Source: CAZXCQ01 sp964639275 (GTDB taxonomy: Bacteria > Desulfobacterota > DSM-4660 > Desulfatiglandales > Desulfatiglandaceae). From it: DNA of 34,310 bases. The DNA is taken from NCBI GenBank assembly GCA_964639275.1, contig CAZXCQ010000025.1, positions 1 to 34,310 on the forward strand, written 5' to 3'. Under the pieces are notes generated by a model. That model had not been told where the DNA came from. It was given only the letters and a program-made list of their open reading frames with translations, and made no database searches. Shown here piece by piece: positions 1-7,794 of the stretch. Position numbers and translations under genes: made by a program. The first letter of the stretch is position 1. Every line of letters starts with the position of its first letter.

Positions 1-105
1 GTTCAAAGCCTGTTGGATGAGGCCAATGAACGGGAAAAGGAGACCTTGAGAGTTATTCTTGGCGTTACCACTTCGGCCGTAGTGCGTGCCGCCGGTTGTG
101 AGTAA
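1..105 (+). CDS. 3' end of an unidentified gene (partial)
   Basis: The first reading frame is open from the window edge to a TAA at 103-105 and encodes the last 34 residues of a protein. The tail is charged at first (DEANEREKE) and then turns hydrophobic, ending in VVRAAGCE. It is too short to assign to a family. The next gene starts 184 bases downstream on the same strand, so the two may or may not share a transcript. It could also be a chance open frame at the window edge. Confidence 0.4.
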   Translation, partial: VQSLLDEANEREKETLRVILGVTTSAVVRAAGCE

Positions 106-276
106 TTGTCAAATATTGGATGGCGTTCGTCAATTAAGAAACAACGTCCCCCTTTCGACCTGCCGCCGGCCGAAGACAGCCTCAAGGCCCCGCCAAATCA
201 TTCTTGCGTATCGCAGAGAGTCGTCCAGAGATTTTGGCCGGGTTACGATAATTTCCGGCCACCTCATGATTCCTTT

Positions 277-281
277 GGAGG
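277..281 (+). promoter_or_regulatory. Ribosome binding site that sets the kinase start
   Basis: GGAGG lies eight bases upstream of the ATG at 290. It favours this start over the longer frame that opens further upstream. Confidence 0.7.
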
Positions 282-289
282 TTTTTCTA

Positions 290-2992
290 ATGAGCGCAAA
301 ACCAAGCTATGAAGAACTGGAAAAGAGAGTCAAAGAACTGGAAATTAAGGCTCAAGAGAATCAGAGCATTCATGACCTTTTTCGCTCTGCTCCACATGGA
401 ATTTTTCTGATAGATCTTTCTGGGAAGGTTCTTTATGCAAACGTTAATGGGGCAAGGAGATTAGGAAAAGAACCGGAGGAGGTCGTAGGTACGACCTTGA
501 TACAGTACTTTCCACCCGATATTGCGGAAACGAGACGACTTAAAGGGATTGAAGCCCTAAGAACTGGAAGCCCGCAAATCCTCGAGGACAGAGTAGAAGA
601 CAGATGGTACTTTTCAACTGTTTTTCCAATTAAAGACGAAAACGGCAATCAAACAGGATTGGCCATTTATAGCGAGGACATCACGGATCGTAAGCAGGCT
701 GAGGATACGTTGCGGGAGAGCGAGGACAAATACAAGCTTGTTGCCGAACACTCTGCTGACGTTATCTACAAAATTGATATAGCGACTGAACAATATACTT
801 ATATCAGCCCTTCAATCCAGAAATTGTTAGGTTACACGGTAGAGGAGGGACTTTCTCTTAGTGCGAGAGATTCATTGACTGCGGAGTCATATATAAGACA
901 ACGGGAAGGACTAATAGAAGCCCTTTCAGACAACCGGACGACTCCCGCGATATTGGAGCTTGAAGCGGTTCATAAGGACGGGCATACAGTGCCTGTTGAG
1001 GTTCATGTCAATTTTGTATTTGATGAGCAGGGAAATCGGGTGGAGATCGTGGGAGTAGTGCGCGACATCGCCGAACGCAAACGGACCCACGAGCAGTTGC
1101 GGCAGAGTGAAGAGAAATACCGAGACATCCTCGAAACCATTGAAGAAGGGTATTATGAAACTGACATTGCCGGGAACTTTGTTTTTTTCAACGAATCATT
1201 TCTCAACATTTCTGGCTATTCCAAAGATGAGCTGGCGGGGACAAACTATCGCCAACATACAGATCCAAAAGATATCCAGAGAGTGTATGAGACCTTTAAC
1301 AAAGTATACGATACAGGGGAACCGGTTGAAAGGCTTGACTGGGAGATTATGAAAAAGGATGGATCGATCAGGCATATTGAGGTTTCCGTATCACTAAGAA
1401 GGGACTCAGAGGGCCACCGAGTGGGGTTTTGTGGTATTGTAAGGGATGTTACAGAGATAAAGAAGGCAGAGGAGGCGCTGCGGGAGACAAAGGACAATTT
1501 GAGCAAGGCCCAAGAGATCGCCCATATTGGAAATTGGAGCCGCGACTTAGACCTAAACCGGGGCGAGTGGTCTGATGAGATGTACCGGATTTTTAACCTT
1601 ACCCCAGAAGGTCCGGCAGCCCCTCCTTTTGAAAACTTCCTGACCAGAGTGCACCCCGCCGATAGAGAGCGTGTCATTTCTGTGTTCAGAGAAGCAATCG
1701 AAAAGAAAGGCTCCTTTGATTTTGAGTTTCGGATAATCCCTGCTGAGGTTGAAGAGAAGATTATTCGCAATTGTGGAGAGGTGGTCTGCGATGAGACGGG
1801 AATCCCTGTTCGCATTTTCGGGACAGCCCAGGACATCACTGAAAACAGGCGTCTCCAGGCCCAACTCCAGGAAGCCAAAAAGATGGAGGCCATTGCCACC
1901 CTGGCAGGGGGGGTTGCCCACCTGTTCAACAATGCCCTGACCTCCATAACTGGGCATGCTGGATTGTTCGAGATGGAGTATCCTCAAGATGAGAAGATCA
2001 TGAAGTATGCTGAGGCCATGAAGCAATCCGCCTTACGTATGGCCCATCTCACCAGCCAGTTGCTTTCCTATGCGAGAGGAGGACAATACTATCCCCAAAT
2101 CCTGTCGTTAGGGGATTTTATTAGAGAGACCCTTCCCCTCATTCAGCCCTCGATCAATCCCCTGATTCATGTGGAGACAGACCTGGCGTTGGACACCTAT
2201 AACGCGAAGGTGGATCGCACTCAAATGCAGATGGTATTGTCTGATATAGTAGCCAATTCAAACGAGGCCATAGACGGACCGGGCCGAATCAGGATCTCTG
2301 CAAGAAACATGGAGCTTGATATGGAGTTCATAAAGGATCACCCGGGTCTCAGGCCGGGTCCTTATGTCTGTCTCTCAATTGAGGACGATGGTAAGGGAAT
2401 GGATGAAGAGACCAAGAACAGGATATTTGAGCCGTTTTTCACCACCCACTTTATCGGCCGGGGGCTTGGTATGGCATCTGTCTACGGGATTGTCGCGAAC
2501 CACAATGGCGCAATCACGGTTGACTCGGAATTGGGTAGAGGGAGCGTGGTTAAGATATATCTTCCTGCCATTGAGGTAGAGGAGAAAGCAGTCTCAAAGC
2601 CGAAGGTGGATCTGGCTAGGAGTGAAGGGACCATCCTGGTGATTGAGGATGAAGAGATGGTGATGAATTTAACCAGGGATGTACTGGAAAGGTTGGGCTA
2701 TCGCATATTAGAAGCCAGAACGGGAAAGGAAGCAGTTGGGATTGCCAGGACCTTTGATGGCCAGATTGACCTTGCTCTTTTGGACATAAAGTTGCCTGAT
2801 ATCCCCGGTGACAAGGTGTATCCGCTTATCATGGAAGCGAGGCCGGATCTGAAAGTAATCGTCTGCAGCGGCTATTCCATAGATGGTCCTGCCCATGAGA
2901 TCCTTGATGCCGGTGCCCAAGGATTTATTCAGAAACCCTTCATGGTCTCAACATTAGGTGAAAAGTTGAAGGAGGTGCTGGGAGGGAGCTAG
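290..2992 (+). CDS. Multi-PAS hybrid sensor histidine kinase with C-terminal receiver
   Basis: The 900-residue protein starts at the ATG at 290, which has a GGAGG eight bases upstream (277-281) and gives an N-terminus (MSAKPSYEELEKRVKELE) with a short coiled coil typical of deltaproteobacterial PAS kinases. The open frame extends upstream but without such a signal. Domains in order: coiled coil 5-25; four PAS domains near 28-135, 143-265, 272-392 and 402-520; a dimerisation/phosphoacceptor helix with H544; a HATPase domain with N-box near 655-660 and G-boxes near 699-733 (DDGKGM, RGLGMASVYGIV); and a receiver at 780-898 with acidic pocket ED 786-787, D832 and K882. There are no membrane segments or signal peptide, so it is probably a cytoplasmic redox or ligand sensor. 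The H-box reads AHLFNN, whereas relatives usually have AHDFNN. The PAS ligands are unknown. The next gene is a receiver-PAS-LuxR protein and a plausible partner. Confidence 0.9.
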   Translation: MSAKPSYEELEKRVKELEIKAQENQSIHDLFRSAPHGIFLIDLSGKVLYANVNGARRLGKEPEEVVGTTLIQYFPPDIAETRRLKGIEALRTGSPQILEDRVEDRWYFSTVFPIKDENGNQTGLAIYSEDITDRKQAEDTLRESEDKYKLVAEHSADVIYKIDIATEQYTYISPSIQKLLGYTVEEGLSLSARDSLTAESYIRQREGLIEALSDNRTTPAILELEAVHKDGHTVPVEVHVNFVFDEQGNRVEIVGVVRDIAERKRTHEQLRQSEEKYRDILETIEEGYYETDIAGNFVFFNESFLNISGYSKDELAGTNYRQHTDPKDIQRVYETFNKVYDTGEPVERLDWEIMKKDGSIRHIEVSVSLRRDSEGHRVGFCGIVRDVTEIKKAEEALRETKDNLSKAQEIAHIGNWSRDLDLNRGEWSDEMYRIFNLTPEGPAAPPFENFLTRVHPADRERVISVFREAIEKKGSFDFEFRIIPAEVEEKIIRNCGEVVCDETGIPVRIFGTAQDITENRRLQAQLQEAKKMEAIATLAGGVAHLFNNALTSITGHAGLFEMEYPQDEKIMKYAEAMKQSALRMAHLTSQLLSYARGGQYYPQILSLGDFIRETLPLIQPSINPLIHVETDLALDTYNAKVDRTQMQMVLSDIVANSNEAIDGPGRIRISARNMELDMEFIKDHPGLRPGPYVCLSIEDDGKGMDEETKNRIFEPFFTTHFIGRGLGMASVYGIVANHNGAITVDSELGRGSVVKIYLPAIEVEEKAVSKPKVDLARSEGTILVIEDEEMVMNLTRDVLERLGYRILEARTGKEAVGIARTFDGQIDLALLDIKLPDIPGDKVYPLIMEARPDLKVIVCSGYSIDGPAHEILDAGAQGFIQKPFMVSTLGEKLKEVLGGS

Positions 2993-3304
2993 GCCAGGAA
3001 AACAGGTCGATTAAGTCCCAAGCCTAACTGATGAACCGTATAAATCCTTAATCGAAATCTTACGAAGATTAGTTCGTTTCCGAAGCAATCTCCGATATCC
3101 AGCCATTACCGAATTTCACCAAACGTCTGCCGACAAAAACAATGTGATACGATCTTTCCAAGGGGTGAACCGAAAGGCTGGTATACGTCATCGATACCTA
3201 CGGAGAAAAATGCGTCTCAAAACCTGCAATATCTCAAACGTATCTCAATTTGAACGATAATTGTGTTTACTGCTATCTAGGTCAACTTTCTGATGCGTTA
3301 CGCG
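2993..3304. other. Intergenic region with no recognisable gene
   Basis: This stretch of about 310 bases follows the kinase stop. I see no convincing gene, hairpin or promoter. One frame is open between about 3180 and 3310 and encodes a cysteine-containing segment (LNDNCVYCYLGQLSDALR), but it has no start signal or ribosome binding site and stops are frequent just upstream. It may be decayed coding sequence. The region runs directly into the transposase-derived repeat at 3305. Confidence 0.4.
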
Positions 3305-3512
3305 GACTGGGGGACGGACACAAAAATATCTGTTTCTTTTTGCGGCTGGGTGTGTTTTGAGAAATTCAAGCAAAGAGTATCCCGCATAGATACAGCCGGT
3401 GGATTGCCACATGTCATAGCCGGGGTATATAACGTCGAACCACGGCGTCTGAACCCCAGTCAGTCGGCCGTCAGCCGGGCGGTGTAAAGCGGCGAACAGA
3501 TTGTTGATGAGC
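3305..3512 (+). repeat. Degenerate Y1 (IS200/REP-associated) transposase-derived repeat, copy A
   Basis: This is one of two related copies; the other is 5713-5925. The main frame reads SRIDTAGGLPHVIAG, recognisable as the N-terminal motif of REP-associated tyrosine transposases (typically RIDxPGALHHVIxRG). It then jumps directly to SQSAVSRAV, a TAA, and SGEQIVDELRAEEE, which resembles the C-terminal helix-turn-helix tail of the same proteins (SxxAVSxAVxRGExI). The whole catalytic middle is missing. Copy B has the same junction, so the deletion came before the duplication. The element ends about 10 bases before the ribosome binding site of the 3538 gene. The family assignment is from remembered motifs and has not been checked by search. 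Confidence 0.7.
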
Positions 3513-3537
3513 TGCGAGCAGAGGAGGAATTAGGACC

Positions 3538-5622
3538 ATGCAATACGAAATCTTATTGGTGGACGACGAGCATTTTATTCTCGATACAATTGGGCCAGCG
3601 CTCGAAGAGAAGAGGTATAAAGTTATCTCAGTCGACAATGGAAAAGCGGCTATCGAGGCAGTAGCCAAAAACCATATAGATCTGGTCATCACTGATCTGG
3701 TCATGGATCAACCTGATGGAATGGAGGTTTTGAGAATTACGAAAGAGCATAGCCCTGAAATCATGGTCATCATTCTGACCGGCTACGGGGACATGGGATC
3801 GGCAATTGGAGCTTTCAGGCTTGGTGCGGATGATTATCTGGTGAAGCCCTGTAACATTGAAGAGATCTATTTCAGGGTATCGAAATGTTTGGAGAAACAG
3901 CGTCTTAACAGGGAGATTGATCGGCAAAAAGAGGAGCTGTGGGAGAGTAAGGAGAAGTACCGTACGATCTTTGAAAATATCCAAGATGTCTACTATGAAA
4001 CTGACCCAAAAGGACATATTTTGGAGATTAGTACTTCCGTCGAGAATTTTTTCAAATATAGGCGGGAAGAATTAATAGGGAAATCATTGAATGAGTTGTA
4101 CACCGATCCGGAAGAAAGCCATCTCATAATAAGAGATATTTTGGAAAAAGGAAAAGTTCATGACCATGAAGTGAACTTGACTGATAAAGACGGCTTTCAC
4201 CATTCCTGTTCAATTACCACTACTTCTGTAAGAGATGATCATGGCAACCTTATTAAATTTGTCGGGGCACTACGCGATATCACTTTGCGCAAGCAAGCAG
4301 AGGAGGCGCTCCACAAAGCACATGACGAACTGGAAAGGCGAGTTGAGGAACGGACTGTGGAACTAGTAAGAGTGAATGAACAACTGAACCAAGAGATAGA
4401 AGTTCGCAAACAAGCCGAGGAGGCGCTACAAGAGAGTACGGAGAAATTTTCCAAGCTTTTTCAGGCAAGCCCTGTCTATACATGCGTCACAATCCTCGAA
4501 GATGGGCGTTTTCTGGAGGTCAACGATGCCTTCATGAAGGTTACAGGCTATCATCGTCAAGAGGTAATAGGACGCACCGCGATCGAGGTAGGTTTGTGGG
4601 TAAACCCCGAAGATAGGATCAAGTTTGTAAAGCTTGGCAAAGAACATGGTGGGTTTCGAGAGCAGGAGGTGAACCTTCTGAAGAAAAACGGGGAACCTCT
4701 CTTTATGCTCTGGTCGGCGGAAAAGGTCAAAATGGGTGGTGAAGATTGTTTCATTAGTGCTCTTTCCGACGTTACCGAACTCAAAAGGGCCGCGGAGGAA
4801 CTAAAGAAGAGTGAGGAAACGGCTCAAGCCCTTCTTAACGCCCCTTTTGACATGGCGGCGCTTCTGGATACTAACGGTACTATCCTTGCCATGAACGAGG
4901 CTGGTGCCAGAGCGTTTGGAAAGAGCCCAAGCGAACTGATAGGCACCTGCACCTTTGACCTATTCTCCCCCGATATGGCAAGATCAAGGAAAGCTCAAGT
5001 TGATAAGGCAATCCGTTTAAAGAAACCCGTCCGCTTTGTGGACCAGCGACGAGCCAAGTGGTTCGATAACAGTCTCTACCCCATCCAAAATTCGCTAGGA
5101 GAGGTGACACAGCTTGCTATCTTTGTTCACGATATCACCGACCTCAAGGAGACCGAGCAGGCGCTAAGACAAAGCGAAGAGGAATTGCGGATCAAGACCA
5201 GCAAACTTGAGGAGATTAATACTGCGCTGAAGGTCTTGATCGAGAAAAGGAAAGAAGATAAGATAAGGCTTGAGGAAGATGTGTTGTCTAATGTGAAACA
5301 ACTGGTTGAGCCTTATTTGGCAAGGCTAAGAGAAAGCGGACTGGATTCTGCCCAGGGCTCCTTACTTGATGTGCTTGAGATAAATCTCAAAGAAATTACT
5401 GCACCATTCATGCGGGCGTTTTCCTCCGAGTATTTGAATCTCACCCCTGCTGAGATCAGAATAGCCAATCTGGTGAAGCAGGGCAAGACCACCAAAGAGA
5501 TCGCTCAACTTATTGATTCCGCCAAATGGACCGTTGATTTTCACCGATGCAATATACGAAAAAAACTGGGTATTCAGAACAGAAAAATCAATCTCAGAAA
5601 TTACCTCTCAATCATGACCTAA
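3538..5622 (+). CDS. Receiver-PAS-PAS-PAS-LuxR response regulator
   Basis: The 694-residue protein starts at the ATG at 3538, preceded by AGGAGG at 3522-3527. Domains: receiver 1-120 with DD 9-10, phosphoacceptor D53, T81 and K103; a coiled linker; PAS 139-252; a longer coiled coil 253-305; PAS 305-418; PAS 428-538; a second coiled region 540-582; and a LuxR/GerE-type DNA-binding domain at about 633-690 (LTPAEIRIANLVKQGKTTKEIAQ). There is no kinase domain, so it probably receives phosphate from a partner, combines it with PAS sensing and regulates transcription. The upstream hybrid kinase is the obvious candidate, although 545 bases and a mobile-element remnant separate them. The PAS-LuxR layout is common in sulfate reducers and relatives. 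The target genes are unknown; the adjacent rhodanese/ferritin gene is one possibility but nothing shows it. Confidence 0.88.
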   Translation: MQYEILLVDDEHFILDTIGPALEEKRYKVISVDNGKAAIEAVAKNHIDLVITDLVMDQPDGMEVLRITKEHSPEIMVIILTGYGDMGSAIGAFRLGADDYLVKPCNIEEIYFRVSKCLEKQRLNREIDRQKEELWESKEKYRTIFENIQDVYYETDPKGHILEISTSVENFFKYRREELIGKSLNELYTDPEESHLIIRDILEKGKVHDHEVNLTDKDGFHHSCSITTTSVRDDHGNLIKFVGALRDITLRKQAEEALHKAHDELERRVEERTVELVRVNEQLNQEIEVRKQAEEALQESTEKFSKLFQASPVYTCVTILEDGRFLEVNDAFMKVTGYHRQEVIGRTAIEVGLWVNPEDRIKFVKLGKEHGGFREQEVNLLKKNGEPLFMLWSAEKVKMGGEDCFISALSDVTELKRAAEELKKSEETAQALLNAPFDMAALLDTNGTILAMNEAGARAFGKSPSELIGTCTFDLFSPDMARSRKAQVDKAIRLKKPVRFVDQRRAKWFDNSLYPIQNSLGEVTQLAIFVHDITDLKETEQALRQSEEELRIKTSKLEEINTALKVLIEKRKEDKIRLEEDVLSNVKQLVEPYLARLRESGLDSAQGSLLDVLEINLKEITAPFMRAFSSEYLNLTPAEIRIANLVKQGKTTKEIAQLIDSAKWTVDFHRCNIRKKLGIQNRKINLRNYLSIMT

Positions 5623-5682
5623 ACAAATCCAGAATTCCAAATGTCCAAAACCAACGAATAATTTCAATGAACCATAGGCTAT

Positions 5683-5701
5683 AGCAAGACCGAGTCTTGC
5701 T
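5683..5701 (+). terminator. Short perfect hairpin after the receiver-PAS-LuxR gene
   Basis: AGCAAGAC and GTCTTGCT form a perfect 8-bp stem around a three-base loop, 60 bases after the stop codon. The following bases (CATTTCGATTTG) are only moderately T-rich, so it is a possible but weak intrinsic terminator. Confidence 0.4.
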
Positions 5702-5712
5702 CATTTCGATTT

Positions 5713-5925
5713 GACTGAATAGGGCACGGGGATGAAAATATGTGTTTATTCTTGCGTCTGGGTGTGCCATTGAGAAATTCAAGCCAAGAACATCCTGCAT
5801 AGATACACCTGGTGCATTGCAGCATGTCATAGGCCGGGGGATTGAACGTCCAACCACGCCGTCTGAACGTCAGTGAGTCGGCCGTCAGCCCGGCAGTTTA
5901 CGGGGGCGAACAGATTGTTGATGAG
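5713..5925 (+). repeat. Degenerate Y1 transposase-derived repeat, copy B
   Basis: This is the second copy of the element at 3305-3512, diverged by scattered substitutions and small indels. Here the N-terminal motif is better preserved: IDTPGALQHVIGRGIER is very close to the RIDxPGALHHVIxRGIER motif of REP-associated tyrosine transposases. After a frameshift the helix-turn-helix tail appears as ESAVSPAVYGGEQIVDE. The catalytic HUH and tyrosine region is absent, as in copy A. The copy ends 28 bases before the AGGAGG of the selenoprotein candidate, again placing it directly in a gene leader. Both copies also share their upstream segment, including AAAATAT followed by a CTGGGTGTG block. Confidence 0.72.
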
Positions 5926-5968
5926 CCGTGTTTATCCCCGTCCCCCCTTTCACAGGAGGAATAAGACC

Positions 5969-6802
5969 ATGCGCTGGAAGCAATTTCTAACACCCGTAGA
6001 AACCCTGGATCCGGAAGCGACCCGGATCTTCATCGACAACCACAAAGAGGGGACCTATACCCTTCTTGATGTGCGCCAACCAAAGGAGTATGAAAAGGCA
6101 AGGATCCCCGGGTCCAAGCTGATCCCTTTACCCGAGCTTGCCGACCGAATCGGGGAACTGGATCCGGATAAACCCCTAATTGCCTACTGAGCCATTGGCG
6201 GTCGCAGCCGTGCTGCTGCGCAGCTTCTCGCCGGGCAAGGGTTTAGGGAGGTCTATAATCTGAAGGGGGGCCTAAAGGCCTGGAACGGTCTCACGGCTGC
6301 CGGTCCAGCGGAGATGGGCATGATACGCCTCAAGGGTGACGAAACACCCAGGGAAATCATTGTCATCGCCTACGGCATGGAAGATGGACTGGCAGGATTC
6401 TATGAGGCTTTTGGTAAACAGACGGATGATCCAGACCTGCTGCGGATGGCAGTCCATTTGGCAGGCATAGAAGGGGCGCATAAAAACCGGCTTTACGATC
6501 TCTATCTCACGTTAGATCCGGACATTACTGACAGGGGGCAATTTGAGACCGGCATCGTTTCCCGGATGATGGAGGGCGGCTTTACGACCGACGAGTATTT
6601 GGAACAAAATAAGGATATGATGAAGACCGTCCCCGATCTCCTGAACGTGGCCATGATGCTCGAAGCTCAGGCCCTGGATCTCTATATGCGATATTCCGAG
6701 AAGGTCAAAGAGAGGCAAACCAAAACGGTCTTGTATGACCTGGCAGAAGAAGAAAAAAAGCACCTGGCTGGACTCGGCCGGCTGATGGAAGAAAAGGCCT
6801 AA
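5969..6802 (+). CDS. Rhodanese/ferritin-like fusion, candidate selenoprotein (in-frame TGA at codon 74)
   Basis: One frame runs from the ATG at 5969 (AGGAGG at 5954-5959) to the TAA at 6800-6802, broken only by a TGA at 6188-6190. Read through, it gives 277 residues. Residues 1-110 are a rhodanese domain (LLDVRQPKEYEKARIPG, then PLIAY-TGA-AIGGRSRAAAQ, then NLKGGLKAW). The TGA falls exactly where rhodaneses carry the catalytic Cys of the CxxGxR loop. Residues 120-277 are a ferritin-like/rubrerythrin-type four-helix domain with candidate di-iron ligands E138 or E146, E168xxH171, E232 and E262xxH265. Both sides of the TGA are intact and in phase, and a hairpin fitting a bacterial SECIS follows. 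I infer selenocysteine at position 74. The likely role is sulfur or selenium transfer coupled to peroxide or redox chemistry in the cytoplasm. The alternative is a single nonsense mutation in a Cys-type gene. Confidence 0.75.
6191..6232 (+). promoter_or_regulatory. Candidate bacterial SECIS element
   Basis: Directly after the TGA at 6188-6190, CGCAGC (6203-6208) and GCTGCG (6215-6220) form a perfect 6-bp stem closing a six-base loop CGTGCT at 6209-6214. A lower stem GGCG/CGCC (6197-6200 with 6229-6232) is possible across an internal loop. The apical loop sits 19-24 bases after the TGA and has G at its second position. This agrees with the known bacterial SECIS rules (loop roughly 16-37 bases downstream, G among the first two loop bases) and with the spacing in E. 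coli fdhF. Competing GCAGC/GCTGC pairings exist, so the fold is not unique. Confidence 0.55.
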
Positions 6803-6839
6803 GACGGGCCAAATGACAGTTCATTTAGGGAGATAATGG

Positions 6840-7634
6840 ATGTTTGGCATCAGCGAATCCTCTCTCAGATTTTTCCTCTTCCTAGGAGGTCTTGTTTTTT
6901 TTCTGATCCTGGAGCTGCTTGTCCCCTACAGGGAAAGCTCCGTATCCAAAGTGAAACGCTGGTTGAACAATCTATCTCTGACGCTGTTTAATTCAATTGT
7001 ACTCAACCTGATCTTTTCAACCGCCGTTGTGGGAACCGCCACCTATGTCCAGACGCAGAAACTGGGGGTATTGAATATAGTTGAGGCCCCTGCGTGGTTC
7101 AAGCTCCTCTTCACAGTCGTCTTTCTGGACTTCATGCTTTATGTCTGGCACCTCCTCAACCACAAAATGCCGTTTCTCTGGCGGTTTCACAGGGTCCATC
7201 ACTGCGATCTGAATATGGACGTATCGACAGCGACCCGGTTTCACATCGGCGAACTGGTCATCTCCGCGGTGATAAAGCTATCCATAATATTCTTTTTAGG
7301 CGCGGGGCTTTTTGGTGTATTCATATTCGAAAGCGCACTGGTCCTGTGCGCTCAGTTTCATCATAGTAGCCTTAAGGTCCCCAAATGGTTTGAAACCCTT
7401 TTTTGGATCTTTTTTGTGCCCCCTTCCATGCACCGGATCCATCACTCGGTGATTCTCAAGGAGCGGGACACCAATTACGGGACCATCTTTTCCCTCTGGG
7501 ATCGAACCTTGGGGACTCTTCGTAGCGACGTGGACCAGGCCGGGATCCGTATCGGGATCGGAGCCTATCGTCAGCCGGAGAAACTCCATCTTCCCCAACT
7601 GCTGGTTATGCCCTTTTTGAAGCCAGTCAGATAA
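6840..7634 (+). CDS. Sterol desaturase / fatty acid hydroxylase superfamily membrane protein
   Basis: The 264-residue protein has hydrophobic segments near 9-28, 45-70, 87-103, 138-170 and 184-195. It carries the conserved histidine clusters of the family: H104xxxH108, H117xxH120H121, and H198xxH201H202 (MHRIHH), with further H135 and H174-H175. These bind a di-iron centre at the cytoplasmic face in characterised members, which hydroxylate or desaturate lipids using O2. The start at 6840 has AGGGAG at 6827-6832. The gene lies 37 bases after the selenoprotein candidate on the same strand and could be cotranscribed. An O2-type di-iron enzyme is unexpected beside strictly anaerobic-looking genes; it may act in lipid or hopanoid modification under micro-oxic stress, or use other chemistry. 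The substrate is unknown. Confidence 0.85.
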   Translation: MFGISESSLRFFLFLGGLVFFLILELLVPYRESSVSKVKRWLNNLSLTLFNSIVLNLIFSTAVVGTATYVQTQKLGVLNIVEAPAWFKLLFTVVFLDFMLYVWHLLNHKMPFLWRFHRVHHCDLNMDVSTATRFHIGELVISAVIKLSIIFFLGAGLFGVFIFESALVLCAQFHHSSLKVPKWFETLFWIFFVPPSMHRIHHSVILKERDTNYGTIFSLWDRTLGTLRSDVDQAGIRIGIGAYRQPEKLHLPQLLVMPFLKPVR

Positions 7635-7794
7635 ATCCCATGGTGGGGCAGCAAAAGAGGGAGCCGTTCAACCCAGGGATGATCTCTTATCCGAGAAAAA
7701 GATTTGTCCGATCAGGGCACAAGATCTTTTGAGACCGAACGTTCAGGATGGATAGATGTTCGTCGATTGTATTCCTGTGCTGTTCTACCAGCGA

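Noticed and set aside
3293..3487. Small 64-residue open frame upstream of the receiver-PAS-LuxR gene
   Set aside because: Its sequence is the degraded N- and C-terminal parts of a Y1 transposase and recurs with frameshifts at 5713-5925, so it is a repeat and not a functional gene.
5969..6190. A separate short rhodanese gene ending at the TGA, followed by an independent ferritin-like gene starting near 6314
   Set aside because: The frame continues without shift through the conserved rhodanese loop and second half (GGRSRAAAQ, NLKGGLKAW), and there is no ribosome binding site before 6314. A read-through selenoprotein, or at least a single interrupted gene, explains it better.
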